Source: Echinometra lucunter (Eukaryota > Echinodermata > Echinoidea > Camarodonta > Echinometridae). From it: a stretch of 64,000 bases of DNA. Positions 45,061 through 59,226 of the stretch are shown piece after piece (the first letter of the stretch is position 1; every line of letters starts with the position of its first letter). Position numbers and translations under genes: made by a program. The stretch covers positions 19,749,661 through 19,813,660 of the forward strand of contig CM057169.1 of NCBI GenBank assembly GCA_029962745.1, given 5' to 3'. The notes under the pieces are model-generated. The model saw only the letters and a list, made by a program, of their open reading frames with translations, made no database searches and was not told where the DNA came from.

Positions 45061-46531
45061 ATTGTTTACAAACATTTTTTTTTTTTATTCCAAATTGTAT
45101 TTTTGCCACAATTTCATTGAGATTATTAGGAAAAGCAGTCACACTGTGTTAAAACGTCAGGAAAATTCTGGGCATCCCATTTTGCTCTTCAAATTCAAAT
45201 CGTTCGTAAAGTCATGCGTAATTTACGAACAGCTTTATGAAACATCCCAATATGTCTCCTTTTTCGATAAGTTATTTACTTATTGATTCAAATAATTCAC
45301 GGGTAGTGACTGATATGCCGATGTTCAGAAATGATTAGCAGTAATGTTAGATACTGTTTATTTGAATAAACAGTCTATTGTTTATTACGAAGAATTGGTC
45401 AAGCACACGCAGGAATTTGAAGTTACTTTTGAATGCAGTATGTACAGTGTGAAAATAAGCACATAATTTGGATGATATGAAGTGATCAATTGTGATATTG
45501 CGTATGAATCAGTAGTGATATCTGTTCAAGGATTATATGTAAAAATAGACAGCTGTCTCTGAGAAGATTTATTATTAATTCTCTTATGCACTTAATTCAT
45601 TTCTTAATGAAGGAAATCTCACTTTAGCAAGGTATACATGGTATATGAAAGCCTGGATTAAACACTGATGTAAGGTTTTGTTGTCCCCCTCCCCCTTTCT
45701 TTCTCTTTCTCACTTTCTATGTATGCGTGTGTTGTGTGTGTGTGTGGGGGGGGGGGGGAAATGTTGCTGTAACGCTATCCATTTTCAGTATGGCTTACAA
45801 ATACATGCATCCCCACCTAATTATCTCAAGTAGTCATTGTGAACTCAAGATCCAGAGATATTATCCAGAGATGTCAACCATGTGTCCATTATATACATTT
45901 ACCATCATTTATGTACCTCCCCTTTATACACATCCATAATTTGATTCTCTCTCTCTCTCTCTCTCTCCATCTCTCTCGCTCGCTCTAACTTATCCTTCTC
46001 TCACTTTTCCTCTTTCCGTCAAGTTGCCATCATCCCCACCATTTACATCCTCTGGTTTTAAAAAGGGTCCCATCTGATAGATATCACTTTGACTACCTAA
46101 AAAATCATGAACGCAGTTGTCTTTCAGACTGAACGATCTATTAGTGAACCCAGCATAATGATACATACAATGCTGACTTCAAATGCTTGATTGAAATTCA
46201 CAAATTTATTAAAAACTTCTAAGTATAGCAAATTTATTTCGCTGATAAAGATTACACGCAAACCACAATATTTTCTCAATATATTCTGTGAAATGCAGTA
46301 CAACAGGCAGCACACACGAACGATTCACTGTACACTGACGACCGTTACCCTGTGAAACATTACCTGCGAAAAAAATAGTTTCTTTGATCACATCATAACA
46401 ACACAGACATGCAACCGAATATGCAATGTTTTACTCTATATTGGATATTGGATATTGGATAATAGCTGCTTACTCAAATTTGGCAAAAAGAAGAGTCTTT
46501 ACTCTAGGTGGTACGGATGTTTATACCAGTA

Positions 46532-47445
46532 AGGCTATGGCCACAAAAGAGAGCGGCGACCAACCGATTGGCAGCCTGCTCGGGTGCCGCTGGAATTTAG
46601 GCATCGCACAACGATTTATGGAGAAGTCGAGCGGACTCTAAAACCCCAGCGATTGCCTGGGCGATGTCCTGTCGATTTCCCCTTGGTCACCAGTCGATTT
46701 AGGTCCAAACTTGGCGAAATCGGGGGATTTTCTCCGCGCGGCGTCTGGGCAGTGACCAAATGATGACCCACCGATTCCCGCACGATCTCCCCACCTGCCC
46801 GGCGGCCAGACGGTGATCGGCGGGGAATCTGCGGGGCTCGGTTTTACCGGCGGATGCCCGCTGGTCTTCGCCGGGAATTTCTCTCGAACGACCTGGGTAT
46901 ATATGCGATTGCCCCTTGGCCATCAACAACAACGCTTTTGCTCTGATCTGACAGGTCAACTAGGTCTGCGATGCCGTTGATTCCACCTCAACCACCATGA
47001 CAGCGAGATCGACAAGCCCATAGGCTGAGCAGTTCCTTACATAGGCCTATGGCTGGGCAGAGGATGTGGGTGATCAAGCAGGCGCCGCCCGACGCCGGTC
47101 TATTTTGGACTAGCCAACCGGTGACCGACCGATTTCTTAGCGACGCACAGGCGGCAACCGCTGGGCAGGCTTTTCATGTAGCGCCTTCGATTTTTGACCT
47201 AAATCGCTCGACGGCGACCGCTCGATTAGGTCAGTCTCCGGGCGGTGACCACCCGGGCACCGAGCGTATTTTGGGCGGCGAGTGAAAAGTGAGGCAGGCG
47301 CCGCCGAAATTTTAACCGCGCTAAAACTTTAGCCCTAAATAACAGCAGTGCCGGGCGGCCGCCAGTCGGTACCCGGGCGAAATTGTCTAAAAACTCGCCG
47401 CCCGGCCGCCGAGCAGGCTGATTCTGGGCTTTGTGACCATAGCCT
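46532..47445. mobile_element. GC-rich DNA transposon-like element, copy in block 2
   Basis: Second assembly instance of 36386-37297, with the same AGGCTATGG / CCATAGCCT ends. Confidence 0.7.
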
Positions 47446-47670
47446 AAAGGACATGAATATAATACTGATCTATTTTGCACTGGGTCAGGTCTGCCGTTCT
47501 CACAACATCTTCTCTCCAAATAATTTGGCCACCTCGGTTCAAATAATACACGATCATGACGATGGTCCGCCTACTACTCAATTTAAAACATTACAACACA
47601 TAGTTTTGATATTACACGAAATGAAAATGACGCATGAAAAATGAAAGTTTGTAATATTATGAAGCTATCC

Positions 47671-47701
<31 letters not shown>

Positions 47702-48886
47702 ACTGAAGCATCCATTAACAGAACTGACATACAGACAGAAAAATAAAAGAGAGAGAGAAAAAAAAACCCCACAAAACACCACAAAGTCCCGATCATACTG
47801 ACTTAAATATCATTGCATAAACACGGTTTAGTTGCAAGTTATGCTCCCCTACTTTCGCGAAAGGAAGCAGGTAACGAAAGTGACATTTCATGTAAAAGAG
47901 CAAAATGTATTTGTCATTTACACTGACACCAGTGCAATACCATGATGTCTTGCCTAACATGTCCCTTAGCAGGATGAGTGCTCATGCATAATATTTTAAG
48001 AAGAGCACACTAGGTAATATATGAAGAAAAATCAGTGACTCAAATTTGGTTGATATGTCACTTGATTCCTTTTGTCAAAGTAGAGCAGCAGTGTTAATAC
48101 CAAGCCCAATCCGCCCTGCGACTCTGGGACAGTACCATATTCGTGCGCGAAGGGGGCGTTTTTACCGCCACATGCCAACTCCTTGCCGGCCCTCCGACCA
48201 TAGATTGACCGACTTTTAATGGGAATTTAAGTACCGATTGGTGGAGCTTTCTATCACCAATTCGCCTCACAGATGGAGACTAAGGTTGTTTTTCGACAAA
48301 TCCACACGCACACCCACACTGTACACACATCATGCAACGTAAACTCTACACATTAATTATACAGCCTTATTGTACACATAATTGTAAATTTAAACAAAAA
48401 CAAAAACAAAAACAAAAACAAAAAACCCTTCTGAATACTGTACGGTCATACAAGGTATAAGGAACCACAATTGTTTCATTGAACAAAATCTATTTACAAA
48501 AACGATGTACAATGCCTTGTTGCCAAGCGCGTAAGATTGAAGATTCAATAACGATTTACTGCATTTGCTTTAATTTTAAGGATACATCCATTACAAAATA
48601 TTTGATGCAACCCAGTGGCTGAACCCGTGTTTCAATGCAAAGAACCGGATGGATGATTGACGATTGACGATCCAAATCTGAAAATATTTCATCCCAATTC
48701 CCTTAAACAATTTTTGAACCATTACCAGCCTCTGTTTAGTGTATGGTTGGCAGTGGCAGATGGGAGAGAAGACTACCGACCTACTGCATGCCCTCTTCAA
48801 ACAAAAAGTATATTTTGTGCTTCCTCCCCTCTTTTAATATGTTTAACGTCCATTACACATCAGGTGTCGTTAAGTTACTTTTTTTT

Positions 48887-49196
48887 TGCCACTCTCCATC
48901 CGGGCGCTAAGTTGGTACCCGGTAGGATGTGAAATTTATAGGAGCTTGTTCAGCATTGTGAGCGTCCGCTAAAAAAAGCTCAAGGCTGGAATGCTCCGTG
49001 GGGAGTGGAGAAGTTGCGTACATTGATCTGTTGATTGGGTAGGGGTAAATTTCTTTAAAGCGCTTAGAGACATCAGAATTGTATTTGGCACTATAAGAAT
49101 CCATAAAAATTATTACTGCTCGCATCGAACATTGGAGATGTGTTTGCCACTATAAGAATACATAAAACTATTACTATTATTATTATTATTCGCATG
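48887..49196 (+). mobile_element. SINE-like repeat, copy in block 2
   Basis: Second assembly instance of the repeat at 38745-39055, ending in the same ATT run. Confidence 0.4.
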
Positions 49197-50330
49197 ACGT
49201 AAGACTGTGTCACCGACTGCAGCAGTTTTTTTTTTTCACTTCAAAAAAGTGAACAAAGCACAGAGTAAGGTTGCCAATGTTCGTCGGGTAAGAAAAAAAA
49301 TCACCTTAATAGCTCTTTATTGCACCATTATTTCAATCAAGTCATTATTTTAATCAAGTCATATAATTTCATATTCTTACTGTTTCAGCAAATGGAAAAT
49401 CCAGTTAGAAAATAAAGAGTTGCTATGGCAATAATGGTTTTCATTTTCAATGTTTTTGAACTAGTGTTTAACATAGCGGCTCCAGTCTTGTACGAAATGT
49501 ACAAACTTAAGGAAGAGATTTGTTTCAACCATGTTGCCTTAACTTCGAGCTTAAGAATTCACGGGTTCAAATTTTAGTAGCGAGACCTCCAATTCCATCG
49601 CTGAAGTGTGGCATTTGCAGATACTTTTTCAACCCTCCAGTTGTCATGGTTGTTTGTCTGGTTTGTACCCTGTGTGTGTGATTTGCGGTATGCTGTCGTA
49701 TCGTGTATTTTAAATTGATTTTTTACTGGGAAGGATTGACCTGACGAACACAGGCTCACGGCCGTACCAGAAATTTTCAATACTTACACTTTTTTTAAAA
49801 TAAAAACTGTCCAAATGCCACCAAAAGTGTGCACCGGAACCTTCAATTTCAATTTCAAAAACGCAAAAGCATCCTCGTGACCAGCTCGGTCGCTTCACTT
49901 CCTCGCTTGCATGTTTCTTCGGACATTTTACGTATTCTTGCCCCTCACCCCCGGAAAAAATTCTGCGTACGGCCCTGCACAGCCTGTTAGTTGAAAATAG
50001 GCAACCTTATACTCTACTGGTGCATTTCTGCATCCACTATCAGTTTCCTTTTAACACTATGAATAGCTCAGTATAATACCCCAGTCAAACATCACCGTAA
50101 AGGGCCCAGATTGTCGTGTTGTTTTTTTTTTGTTTTGTTTTTTGTTTGTTTGTTTGTTTGTTTGTTTGTTTTTTGTCGTTTGAGGTGGTTTACGCGTATG
50201 AATGGTTTACAAGAGCTATTAACGTCAGCTTTATGCTTGTTTTCAACAATGCCTCAAAATGTGTCGTCACAAAATCATTCTTAGTGTGTCGTTTCTGAGG
50301 CAGGCAGCATGTTAACGCTGATCGTCCAAA

Positions 50331-50507
50331 TCAGTGGGAACGCTTCTGCATCTCGACGTTGCCCTTGCCGCCGTGCTTGTCGCGGAAGGCGGAGACGATC
50401 TCGTCGAAGCTTCGGTTCTTCGTCTCCGGCAAGTAGAAGTAGACGAAGACGGTTGTGACAACGACGCACACTGTATAGATGAGGAAGATGTATTCTCCTA
50501 TAGCACC
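50331..50507 (-). CDS. Transporter gene 2 terminal exon
   Basis: Acceptor CCGACAG|GG. It reads GAIGEYIFLIYTVCVVVTTV, then FVYFYLPETKNRSFDEIVSA, and stops at TGA: helix 12 and the PETK signature. It begins about 200 bp beyond the end of the duplicated block. Confidence 0.93.
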   Translation of the reverse strand, partial: GAIGEYIFLIYTVCVVVTTVFVYFYLPETKNRSFDEIVSAFRDKHGGKGNVEMQKRSH

Positions 50508-53500
50508 CTGTCGGAAGGTAAAATCACAAACGCAAAAAAAAAAAATTCAGAGGCAGAATTTGCAGTAAATGATGATAAAAAATCTATGAATTCACAGATA
50601 AAAACGAGAAAAGAATCTGCTCAAATCTTAATGAAATGCTGATGAAACCAAAGTAATGATGTAGCGCTAAGTGTGTCTCTCCTCGACGGGTTCTAAGACG
50701 AAATACAGGAGATTGATATTAGCAATATTATCATTGTTGTCTTTGTTACATTTAAGAGCATTTACCTTCATTGTTGACGTCATCATTATCTTCATCATAA
50801 TCATCATCACGACTACCACTACCACCACCAACAACATGACCACCACCACCACCACCACTAGGTATGCACGTCGATCTGCATTGGGGTCTATGAGACGTTA
50901 ACTCTGATAGTATCATCATCATCATCATCAGCCACAGCAGCAGCACCATAATAGTCTTCATCATCATCATCATCATTATCGCCATCATCACCATCATTAT
51001 CATCCTCATCACCATCCTCATCATCACGACATACACCTCCTCATCATCATTTCGTAAATGTCGCCTACCTGTATCGGCGGGAAGGTGAGCTGCACGATGA
51101 AGTTGGTCCACCAGTTCACCTGTATTGAGACACTGACAGCGGATGGGCGTGGTCCCTGAGACCAGAGCTCAGCCGATACCAGGTAGGGTAGAGGGGCGGG
51201 GCCGATGGCGAAGGTGATGATGTAAAGGTAAACGAAAACCAAACTGAGCCACTTCAACCAATCATGCTGTGCCTAGGTAAGAAATAAGGGTGAAAATTTG
51301 AATTAGAAGATTATATGGCTGATAAATTGATTTACTGGAAAGACAGTGTGCTGGTGATTCATTGATAGATGGATAAGGCAACTGAATGCTTGAATTATCA
51401 TTGACCGCACACTATACGATCTGTCTGCAATCCGATTTCGTAACAAATGGGATTTTGACAAGTAAAATCATCTTATTTGAAATTCGGATTAATAAAATGA
51501 ATACTAAAATCGAAATCGGGGTTAACTGCAAGCCTTGTGGTCAAAGTTGAGGCCAAATCTGCTTCAAATCGTAGCCGATCGCAAGACTGCTATGATGTCA
51601 CTACGACTCGGAATTTACTTGGCTTTCATGTCTACAAGGAGACTCGCAATAGCCCGAAATTTCGATTTTGATATTCATACGACTCTTCACAACTTTGATC
51701 GTTAAGATTTTACTCTTTTGAAAGTTCATATCACAGAGTGTAACAATTTTTTTTTTCTAAAATCGGATTGCAAACAGATCGTATTGTGTGCGGTGGGCTA
51801 ACAAGCAGGTGGATTACTAAAATAATTGCTCTGTTGATGGATGATTGACTGAGCGAAAGACTTACCTGAAGAGCGAGCGAAATTGTCAGACCCACAAGCC
51901 AAAAGGCGATGATACCGAACGGGTATAGAATCAGAGGCCTTCGACCTGCCCGTTCCACCACCAGCACTGACACAACGGTCACACAGACATTGAGTGCCCC
52001 GAACCCCACGGTGGCGTAGGCCACCTCGTTATCGGTCATCCCCGCGGCCTCGTACAGCTCCGTGGAGTAAAAAATGATCTGTGAGGAAAGAAACATTCAT
52101 GTATTTAAGCCACTCGCACTACAATCAAATATTGCATTCACACTGGTGATAATTATGACCCAGACCAGAGATACAATGCCAGTTTGAACGAGTTACTGAT
52201 GTAGACTTTCATGTTTGGACGGCCGGTATGGCTTATTACAACATAAATATAACCCGGATAGCCAAATCTAATTCCCCCTACCCCCACCTAGAAGGAAAGT
52301 TTAGATAATAGACGAGTATAACAGAAGAGGTGATGAAATACCACGAAAGGAAAAAAAAAAACATATTCAGGGGAAAGTTAAAAGAATTATGAATATCGGA
52401 AGTAGATTTGAATATGTATAAGTAAAATCTCGTATTTTGCACCTTTATGGTATAACAAAACAGATTATCCTTTTCTTGTCTCAGTAATTGAAGACGTCAG
52501 GAATGTGAACTTGAAGGGAAAGGAGTCAGGCAAAGTTTGCCGTATGAAGGAGCCAAAAGTATCTAAAAGTTCCAAAGAGAATAGCAGATTTGGGTTTATT
52601 AATGATAGCAAATGATCCCCTCCTTGTCCCCTGTAACGGAATCCTGACCATAGTAACCTTTATCAAAGGATCCTCAAAAACTTACAGCATTGATTCCAGA
52701 GAGCTGCTGTCCCGCATGTATGACGATACAGATGATGAGGGGTAGTAACCATGAACGATCATGGAGGCATAGAAGGTCGAACACGCCGATGCGCTCGACG
52801 CTGCTTTCGTTCTCGTGCTCCCGTTTCATTTCTTCGATCTCCGCTTGGATGTTGTATTCGCCGCGAAGTTGACATAGGGCTTTATAAAGAGATTTTATGA
52901 TAAGTAAGTCTGAAGGACAACTAAACATAAATTCCTGAAAAATCGTACATGTTTATGTTCTAATAAATCAAATCAAAAAGAAATTTAAATTAATCTTGTA
53001 TTCTAATTACCATTAAAATGTCCACCAACTATTTCCCTTTCTATTTTCCCTTTCATTTCTCCTTTTTTTTTATATATATATTATGTTTACCCTAGATTTT
53101 GATATCGTTTTACACTGTATGTCCTGTTTTTGTCGTTTTCTCAGTTGTTTTGCTTCTGCCTTTGTGTCATTTGAATTTCTTTTGATCTGCTCCCAAACTT
53201 TCATTATTTATCTGAAGGGAAACTTTGTTTTACAAGCCACTCCAGGCTTTTCATTTGAGTTTCCCATTTCATTTTTGAGAATTGTTATATGTTATCTGCA
53301 TGTTTATGTTATATGATTGTATATATGTATATATGATTGTATTGTTTTTACGAAATGAAATGAATAAATAAATGAATGAATGAATGAAAATCAAGTTACT
53401 ATCAGTCCCACATGACACTAATTCATAAGGAAAAGATTTTAAAAAAAATTTAAATACTGAAACCATTTTAACTCAGTTAATAAATTTTCAAGTGATCATT

Positions 53501-56500
53501 TTTATTTTCTTAACTGAGCTATAAGAGAATATGATACTCCTACTAATGATAACAATAATCTGGTTTTCTTTAACCAGCCACATCAGTGTTACTACTCTTC
53601 CTGCAAACCCTGAAATCATCATTACCCCAAGAAAAACAAAAAGGTGCATGGTACGAGTCGATGAGAAGCAGAACCCTTTACCGATATACCACGGTGCTCC
53701 CACATACTGACATATATCACATGTATCATGGCTAGGGCTCATTCATATATCCAGCAGCTAACACTGGTGTAGCTAAGGGGAGCACAAAGGGGCCATGCCC
53801 CCCCCCCCCATGTTGATCGGCGAGCAAAAAAAAAAAAAAGAATAAAATTTTAAAAAAAACTTTCGAGTCCACTTCACATAACTTACCCTACCCCACTCAC
53901 ACTTGATGCTTCGGTTAGGTATACTACCCCTACCCTGCGAAATGAAAGTAAAACGTAAATACATGTACACCACTTCTCCTATAAGTTACCCCTAATACTG
54001 AATTTCAGTGCGCATAAATGCCATTTTCTTGCAAGAATTTTCAAAAATCTCCCTACCATGGGAGGGGGGATACCCCCTCCCACACCCTCCCTCGCCTCGC
54101 CCCCCCCCCCCGTATGCCACTTCTCATATAAGTTCCCCCTAATACTGAATTTTAGTGTGTAGAAAATGCCATTTTCATGCACGAATTTCCAAAAATCTCC
54201 CTACCGTGGGGGGATACCCCTCTCCCACACCCTCCCCCCGCTCTGTCGCTTCGCTCCCTCGCCTTGGCCTCCCCCTGTTGAAAATTCCCGGCTACGCCCA
54301 GTAGCGGCTAACCACCATACACCATTGGTTTGCCGCTTCAAATGTGGACAAGCCTTAATAAGGGCCGGGGGAGGAAGAGGGGGGGGGGGGGAGCGGGGCG
54401 TAATAGAGAAGAGGAGATGAATACATACATGTTATTAAAAATTTTTCAATTTGATACCTTTGACAGCTTTGTCCTCGTCGTTTTTCCTGATCAGCAACCA
54501 CCGTGGGCTCTCGGGACAGAATGGGAGCATGACGAACTCAATGATGGTGGTGACTCCCGTCAGACCTAGAACTACCGACCATGTCGACTCGTTGTAGAAG
54601 GCAAAGAAACCTAGACACTGCATGAATAAAATGAGGTTTGATTATTGACTGAATGATGGAATGATTCATTAATTGATCACTTCATTTATCAATTCATCCA
54701 TCTATCTATCCATTCATTCAATGATCTGGTCACTCGAAGAATAACAGAGCACGTCGACCCTTTGCAAAACACGAAAAATTCTTACACACAGCAAAAAAGG
54801 ATTCGCGTTTGATTGGTTGATCTGTTGATTGGTGGACTGCTTGTTTGATGGACTGCCTGACTGATTAATTGGTTGACTGACTGATTTGATTGTAGTTTCA
54901 GTTTCAGTTTCAGTTTATTTTCATATTTCACATAAATGATGATACATGCATGCAAGTAAGAAATAATACATAAATATACATATGAATGACATCATAAATA
55001 AGACGATTCATAATACAAAGGGAGAAATTGGAACATACAAACACGTAGATCTTAATATATTGACCATGATCTTAAGACAAATTAATTTAAAAAGTGAAAT
55101 ATGAGGGAATCTAATAAAAAGCTGGGCTTGTAATTGATTTTAAACACCATCAAAAGCGGGAAAAGCTTATACCGACCTATAAAAGTCAGTGAATATTCGT
55201 TGATAGAATGACTGATTGAATAGCTGCTTGATTGATCAATTATTTATTGATTTGTGGGTTAGCTGGTTGGTTTATCTGAGTAGGTGAAGAGTTGTGAGAA
55301 GCGTAATACATAGATCAACAATGATTATTGGATAGTCCCCTGTTATGTGTGCACTTCTAGACATTATTTGTAAAGATGGAAATCTGATTTATGTGCAAAC
55401 TAGGACAACCCCGTGGGACTCCTGTTTTTCCAGACAAAATACGTGATTACATACCCACTGAGGAGGAGTATTATCGTTTCTTTTTCTAGGACAAATTGAC
55501 AAAACAAAAGACATACATGAACACACCTACGTCCTAAAGATAAGTCTTGAGGTAGGTGCGAAATCGCAGCATGTAATCACCAGTAAATCTAAAACGTGAT
55601 AATGGAATCATGAAAATCACGGATGTAGTCCTAACAAAAAGAAAAACATCACATACACAAGGCGTATCCTTCATAGTGCGAAGCCTCCCCTGTCCCAATT
55701 AGATGACCTAGATTTTCTTTAAAAGTAAAAACTAGTAGCTGTAGGTGACAGAGTTGTAGTAAAACTGCTCAAAGAGCCCCTCCCCTCTCCCCTAGCGCTG
55801 ACGTGCTATATTGAACGCTGGGGAACACCTGAGGACGTAATATACATTTCGCCCCAGCGCCGGGCACCTGTTCATGAGTTTCTGGGTAAGCCACTGAAGT
55901 GATAGCCAATATGACAGACTATAACATGAACAAAAAATAGGAAACAGAGTGTGGAATGGATGACACATTTTCTCTTCAGAGGTTAAATACGAGCTCAAGA
56001 GTGTAAAACAACAATAAAGAATGATGATGATGGTGGGTTCGTGAATAGTGTCCCTGTCTTTCACACCTCTTAGTGCACCAGAATTATCACCCCTGCAGTA
56101 CGGTGATTAAGTGTTTTAAGGAATTAATTCTCGCCAGGTACTCATCTACCAGTCCTCACCTGGACATAGAGAAAAGTCTTGGAAAAGCACATTAGTGCAT
56201 CACCAGTGATTCGAACCCAATGCCTTCTGTTCAGTGTCCGTAGACTTATCCACTGTAGACCATAACACCTCTACAGAAAACGATGCCCTCAATATGCAAT
56301 GTTAATAAGTCAATGTTTGTTGTTGTTGGTGCAGTTTTTTGGGGGGAGGGGGTGTTGTAACTGTTGTTGTTGATGATGATGTTGTTGTTGCTCTTGTTGT
56401 TGTCGTCATCTTCGGTTTTTTAGAAAAAAATAATAGCATATTAAGTTGCAAAAGTTGCCGATAAGCGACGTAAGGATGTCGTGACCTTGACCTTGGCCTT

Positions 56501-59187
56501 GACACTGTGTACTCACCTGTCCAATGAGAATACCAATTGTGATGAGGAGCTGATGTGTGACGGTGATGGCGCCCCTCAAGTTAAAAGGTGAAATCTCAGC
56601 CAAGTACATCGGCACGATAGTAATTGATATACCTGTTGTAATGGGGGAAAAAAAAAGACGATTGGTGATTCATATTATTTTTTTTTTCATTTCTTTCTAA
56701 CATGGCTAACGCATTCGAATCGAATCATCTTCCCATTTAAACTTATTTCTCACTTTTTTCTTCATACATACCTGGTTTTCTATGCATAGATTATTTCATC
56801 CCAAACCCTTTCCACGTTTCTTTCTCTCAAATGTTCTTCTTCCTCTCCTTCTTCTTCTTCTTCTGCTCCTTCTTCCTCTCCTCCTCTCCTTCTCTCCTTC
56901 TTTCCACTCCCTTTCCCATTCTCTCTTTCATTCTCTCTCTCTTTGTCTTTCCCTTCCTTGCTATTGCACCAATTCTATATGCTCTAAAAAAAAGTTAATT
57001 TCCTCATTTTATGTATTTTTATGCAGCAATCATAAGCAGTCATAATTTTTCTCCTTCTCTTATCTATCTTTTCAAATGGATTTCCACTTTCTTCCTCCCC
57101 TACCCATCTCCATTTCCCATTTTCCCTCATTTTACCCTCCAGTGGGAAGGGAAGGGTGAGGAGCTCCCTCGTCCGGCGCAATTTTACCTTCGAGCTATAC
57201 TTTGAACTACTGAGTTCTCCATTTTTATGACCTTACTCCTGAAGCCATCCGGTTCCAGAAGGCGATGAGCTAATGTTTATTACAAATCACATTGAAATGA
57301 AAATAGTTGCACTGCGGAACCTTACCGACACTGAACCCGATAACGAATCGGCCAATGATGAGCATCTCCGGAGACTTGCTGCGTAACAGCATCCCATCAA
57401 AATCGCCGCCAGGATCGAGATGAAATTATTGTATAAAAGACCGCGGTTTCTGAAACAGAGAAAAGAAGAGAGTTACGAATATACCGGGGCAATGCAAAAT
57501 CTCATGAATGCTACTCCTTGTTTGGAAGGTTTGAGTGAGATGGCTGGTATATAAAATGAAATGCTTGACGCGGCTGATATTAAGGAAACGAATGTTGATA
57601 AAGGTTATTCATATACTTATTTACTTACTTATTTATTTATTTATCAACTGATTGATTGACTGATTGATTGACTTTTTTTTTCAAATTTACTTTACCATGT
57701 TTAAAAACTGAATGGAACCTAATGAACAGTTAATGTAATCAATGCAATGTCGAAATAGAGAAGCCACGTGATTTGATATAAATTAAATATTGAATCACTT
57801 AATATCATCATCACTTAATAACTATAACCCCAGGGTCTTTTTGCACCTGAAAATCTTCTTTTTTGAGGCTGATGTTATTTTTGTCATTAATGCTGATGCT
57901 GTCGTTGCTCCTTTAATACTTACCAGTACTTTGATGTGCACATTGCATATTTGAAATGCCAAAGAAATACTTTGGCCATACTCAATCACAAGGATATTCT
58001 GTCTTCTTTGGTCAGTCAAAAACAGAACATAATCATTCTTGACAAGTTGGCAAGGATTCGCCAGCAGGTGGCGTAATTGGCCTTCCGCAATAAAGGTTCC
58101 AATCCCTTGGACAGTGTAGCCAAGAATCATCTGGACACTGCACATAAATCACGCTATAAAAGGACGAATCCGATGTAAACAGTGCTTGAAGTAGAAAATT
58201 ATCAAATAATTCATCGTAAAATTTGCTGAATTGTATATCAAATTAAGGAGCATAAAATAGCATTTGATTCGCTTATAGTTACAAACCATAACCATTCATG
58301 CATGAATAGAATATGGTCAAATAAGCACAAATCGATGCTCATTTCATACCTTTCTATGATAACTGAAGCATAACGCATAATGGTTCAATGATTATGGCTT
58401 GTTCATTCATTTTTCCTGCTAGATGACATGATAATCCCAATTTGATATCCAATTCTTAGTATTTCAATTCGCATCGCTTTTTTTTTTCAAACATATTTTC
58501 ATGAATCAAAGTCTTGCGAATATTGCCAACGATGAGTTTGTACAGGAGTTATCAATCTTAGATTCATGATTCATAATTCAAGTTCATGTCAAACTAAATA
58601 AAACCAACTAAAATACCATTAATCGTATATCAAAGGATAATTATCATCTCATCTCTCACAAAATGGAAAAAGCAAGCCATGATCAATGAAGCATTATGAG
58701 TTACGCTTCACTGGTCACAGAAAGGTTTTTTTTTTTTTTAATGGGGAAAAACAGGCATTTAGTGCGCATAATGTGTCGTAGCTACTCATGCGTGAATGAT
58801 CACGATTTGTAACTGTCACAATTTAGCACTGATTTAGTAGATTTTATGATGAATTATTTGAGAATTTTTCTACTTCAAACATGGTTCACATTCTCCTTTT
58901 GTAGTTTGATTTATATGCAGAATTGAGATAATTCTGCTACACTGCAGCATCATGTGACATTGAAAACATTTTGCTAGGATAACGATACGACGGCGTGCTT
59001 ATCGGATAGTATTTCAGCCCCACAGACAATACAAATTCAGTTTTTAAAAATAAATGTAAACGCAATATTAGAACAACAGGTAATATTGACTCACAGAGGT
59101 CTACGTGCATATTTGTAGTTCAGTTCAGTTCAATTCACGCATTTGTACAGGTTTTCGTTGCCTGAACAATCCGATCATATAAGATGA

Positions 59188-59226
<39 letters not shown>

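Larger units (their letters stand above)
40483..50130. repeat. Duplicated 9.6-kb block, copy 2 (probable assembly overlap)
   Basis: Begins exactly at the end of the N gap and repeats copy 1 from its first base. It then continues past the T-run at 50122-50131 into unique DNA and transporter gene 2. It contains second instances of the GPCR, the tRNA-like SINE, the tandem duplication, both TIR elements and the SINE-like repeat. Confidence 0.9.

Noticed and set aside
30354..50130. True segmental duplication containing two GPCR genes
   Set aside because: Both copies end exactly at the N gap, and the differences are nearly all single-base indels that break both reading frames in complementary places. 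An unmerged contig overlap is simpler.
50752..51111. 119-codon Met/Val-rich minus-strand ORF
   Set aside because: Translation of ATC/ACC repeats that runs into the edge of a real exon in another frame.
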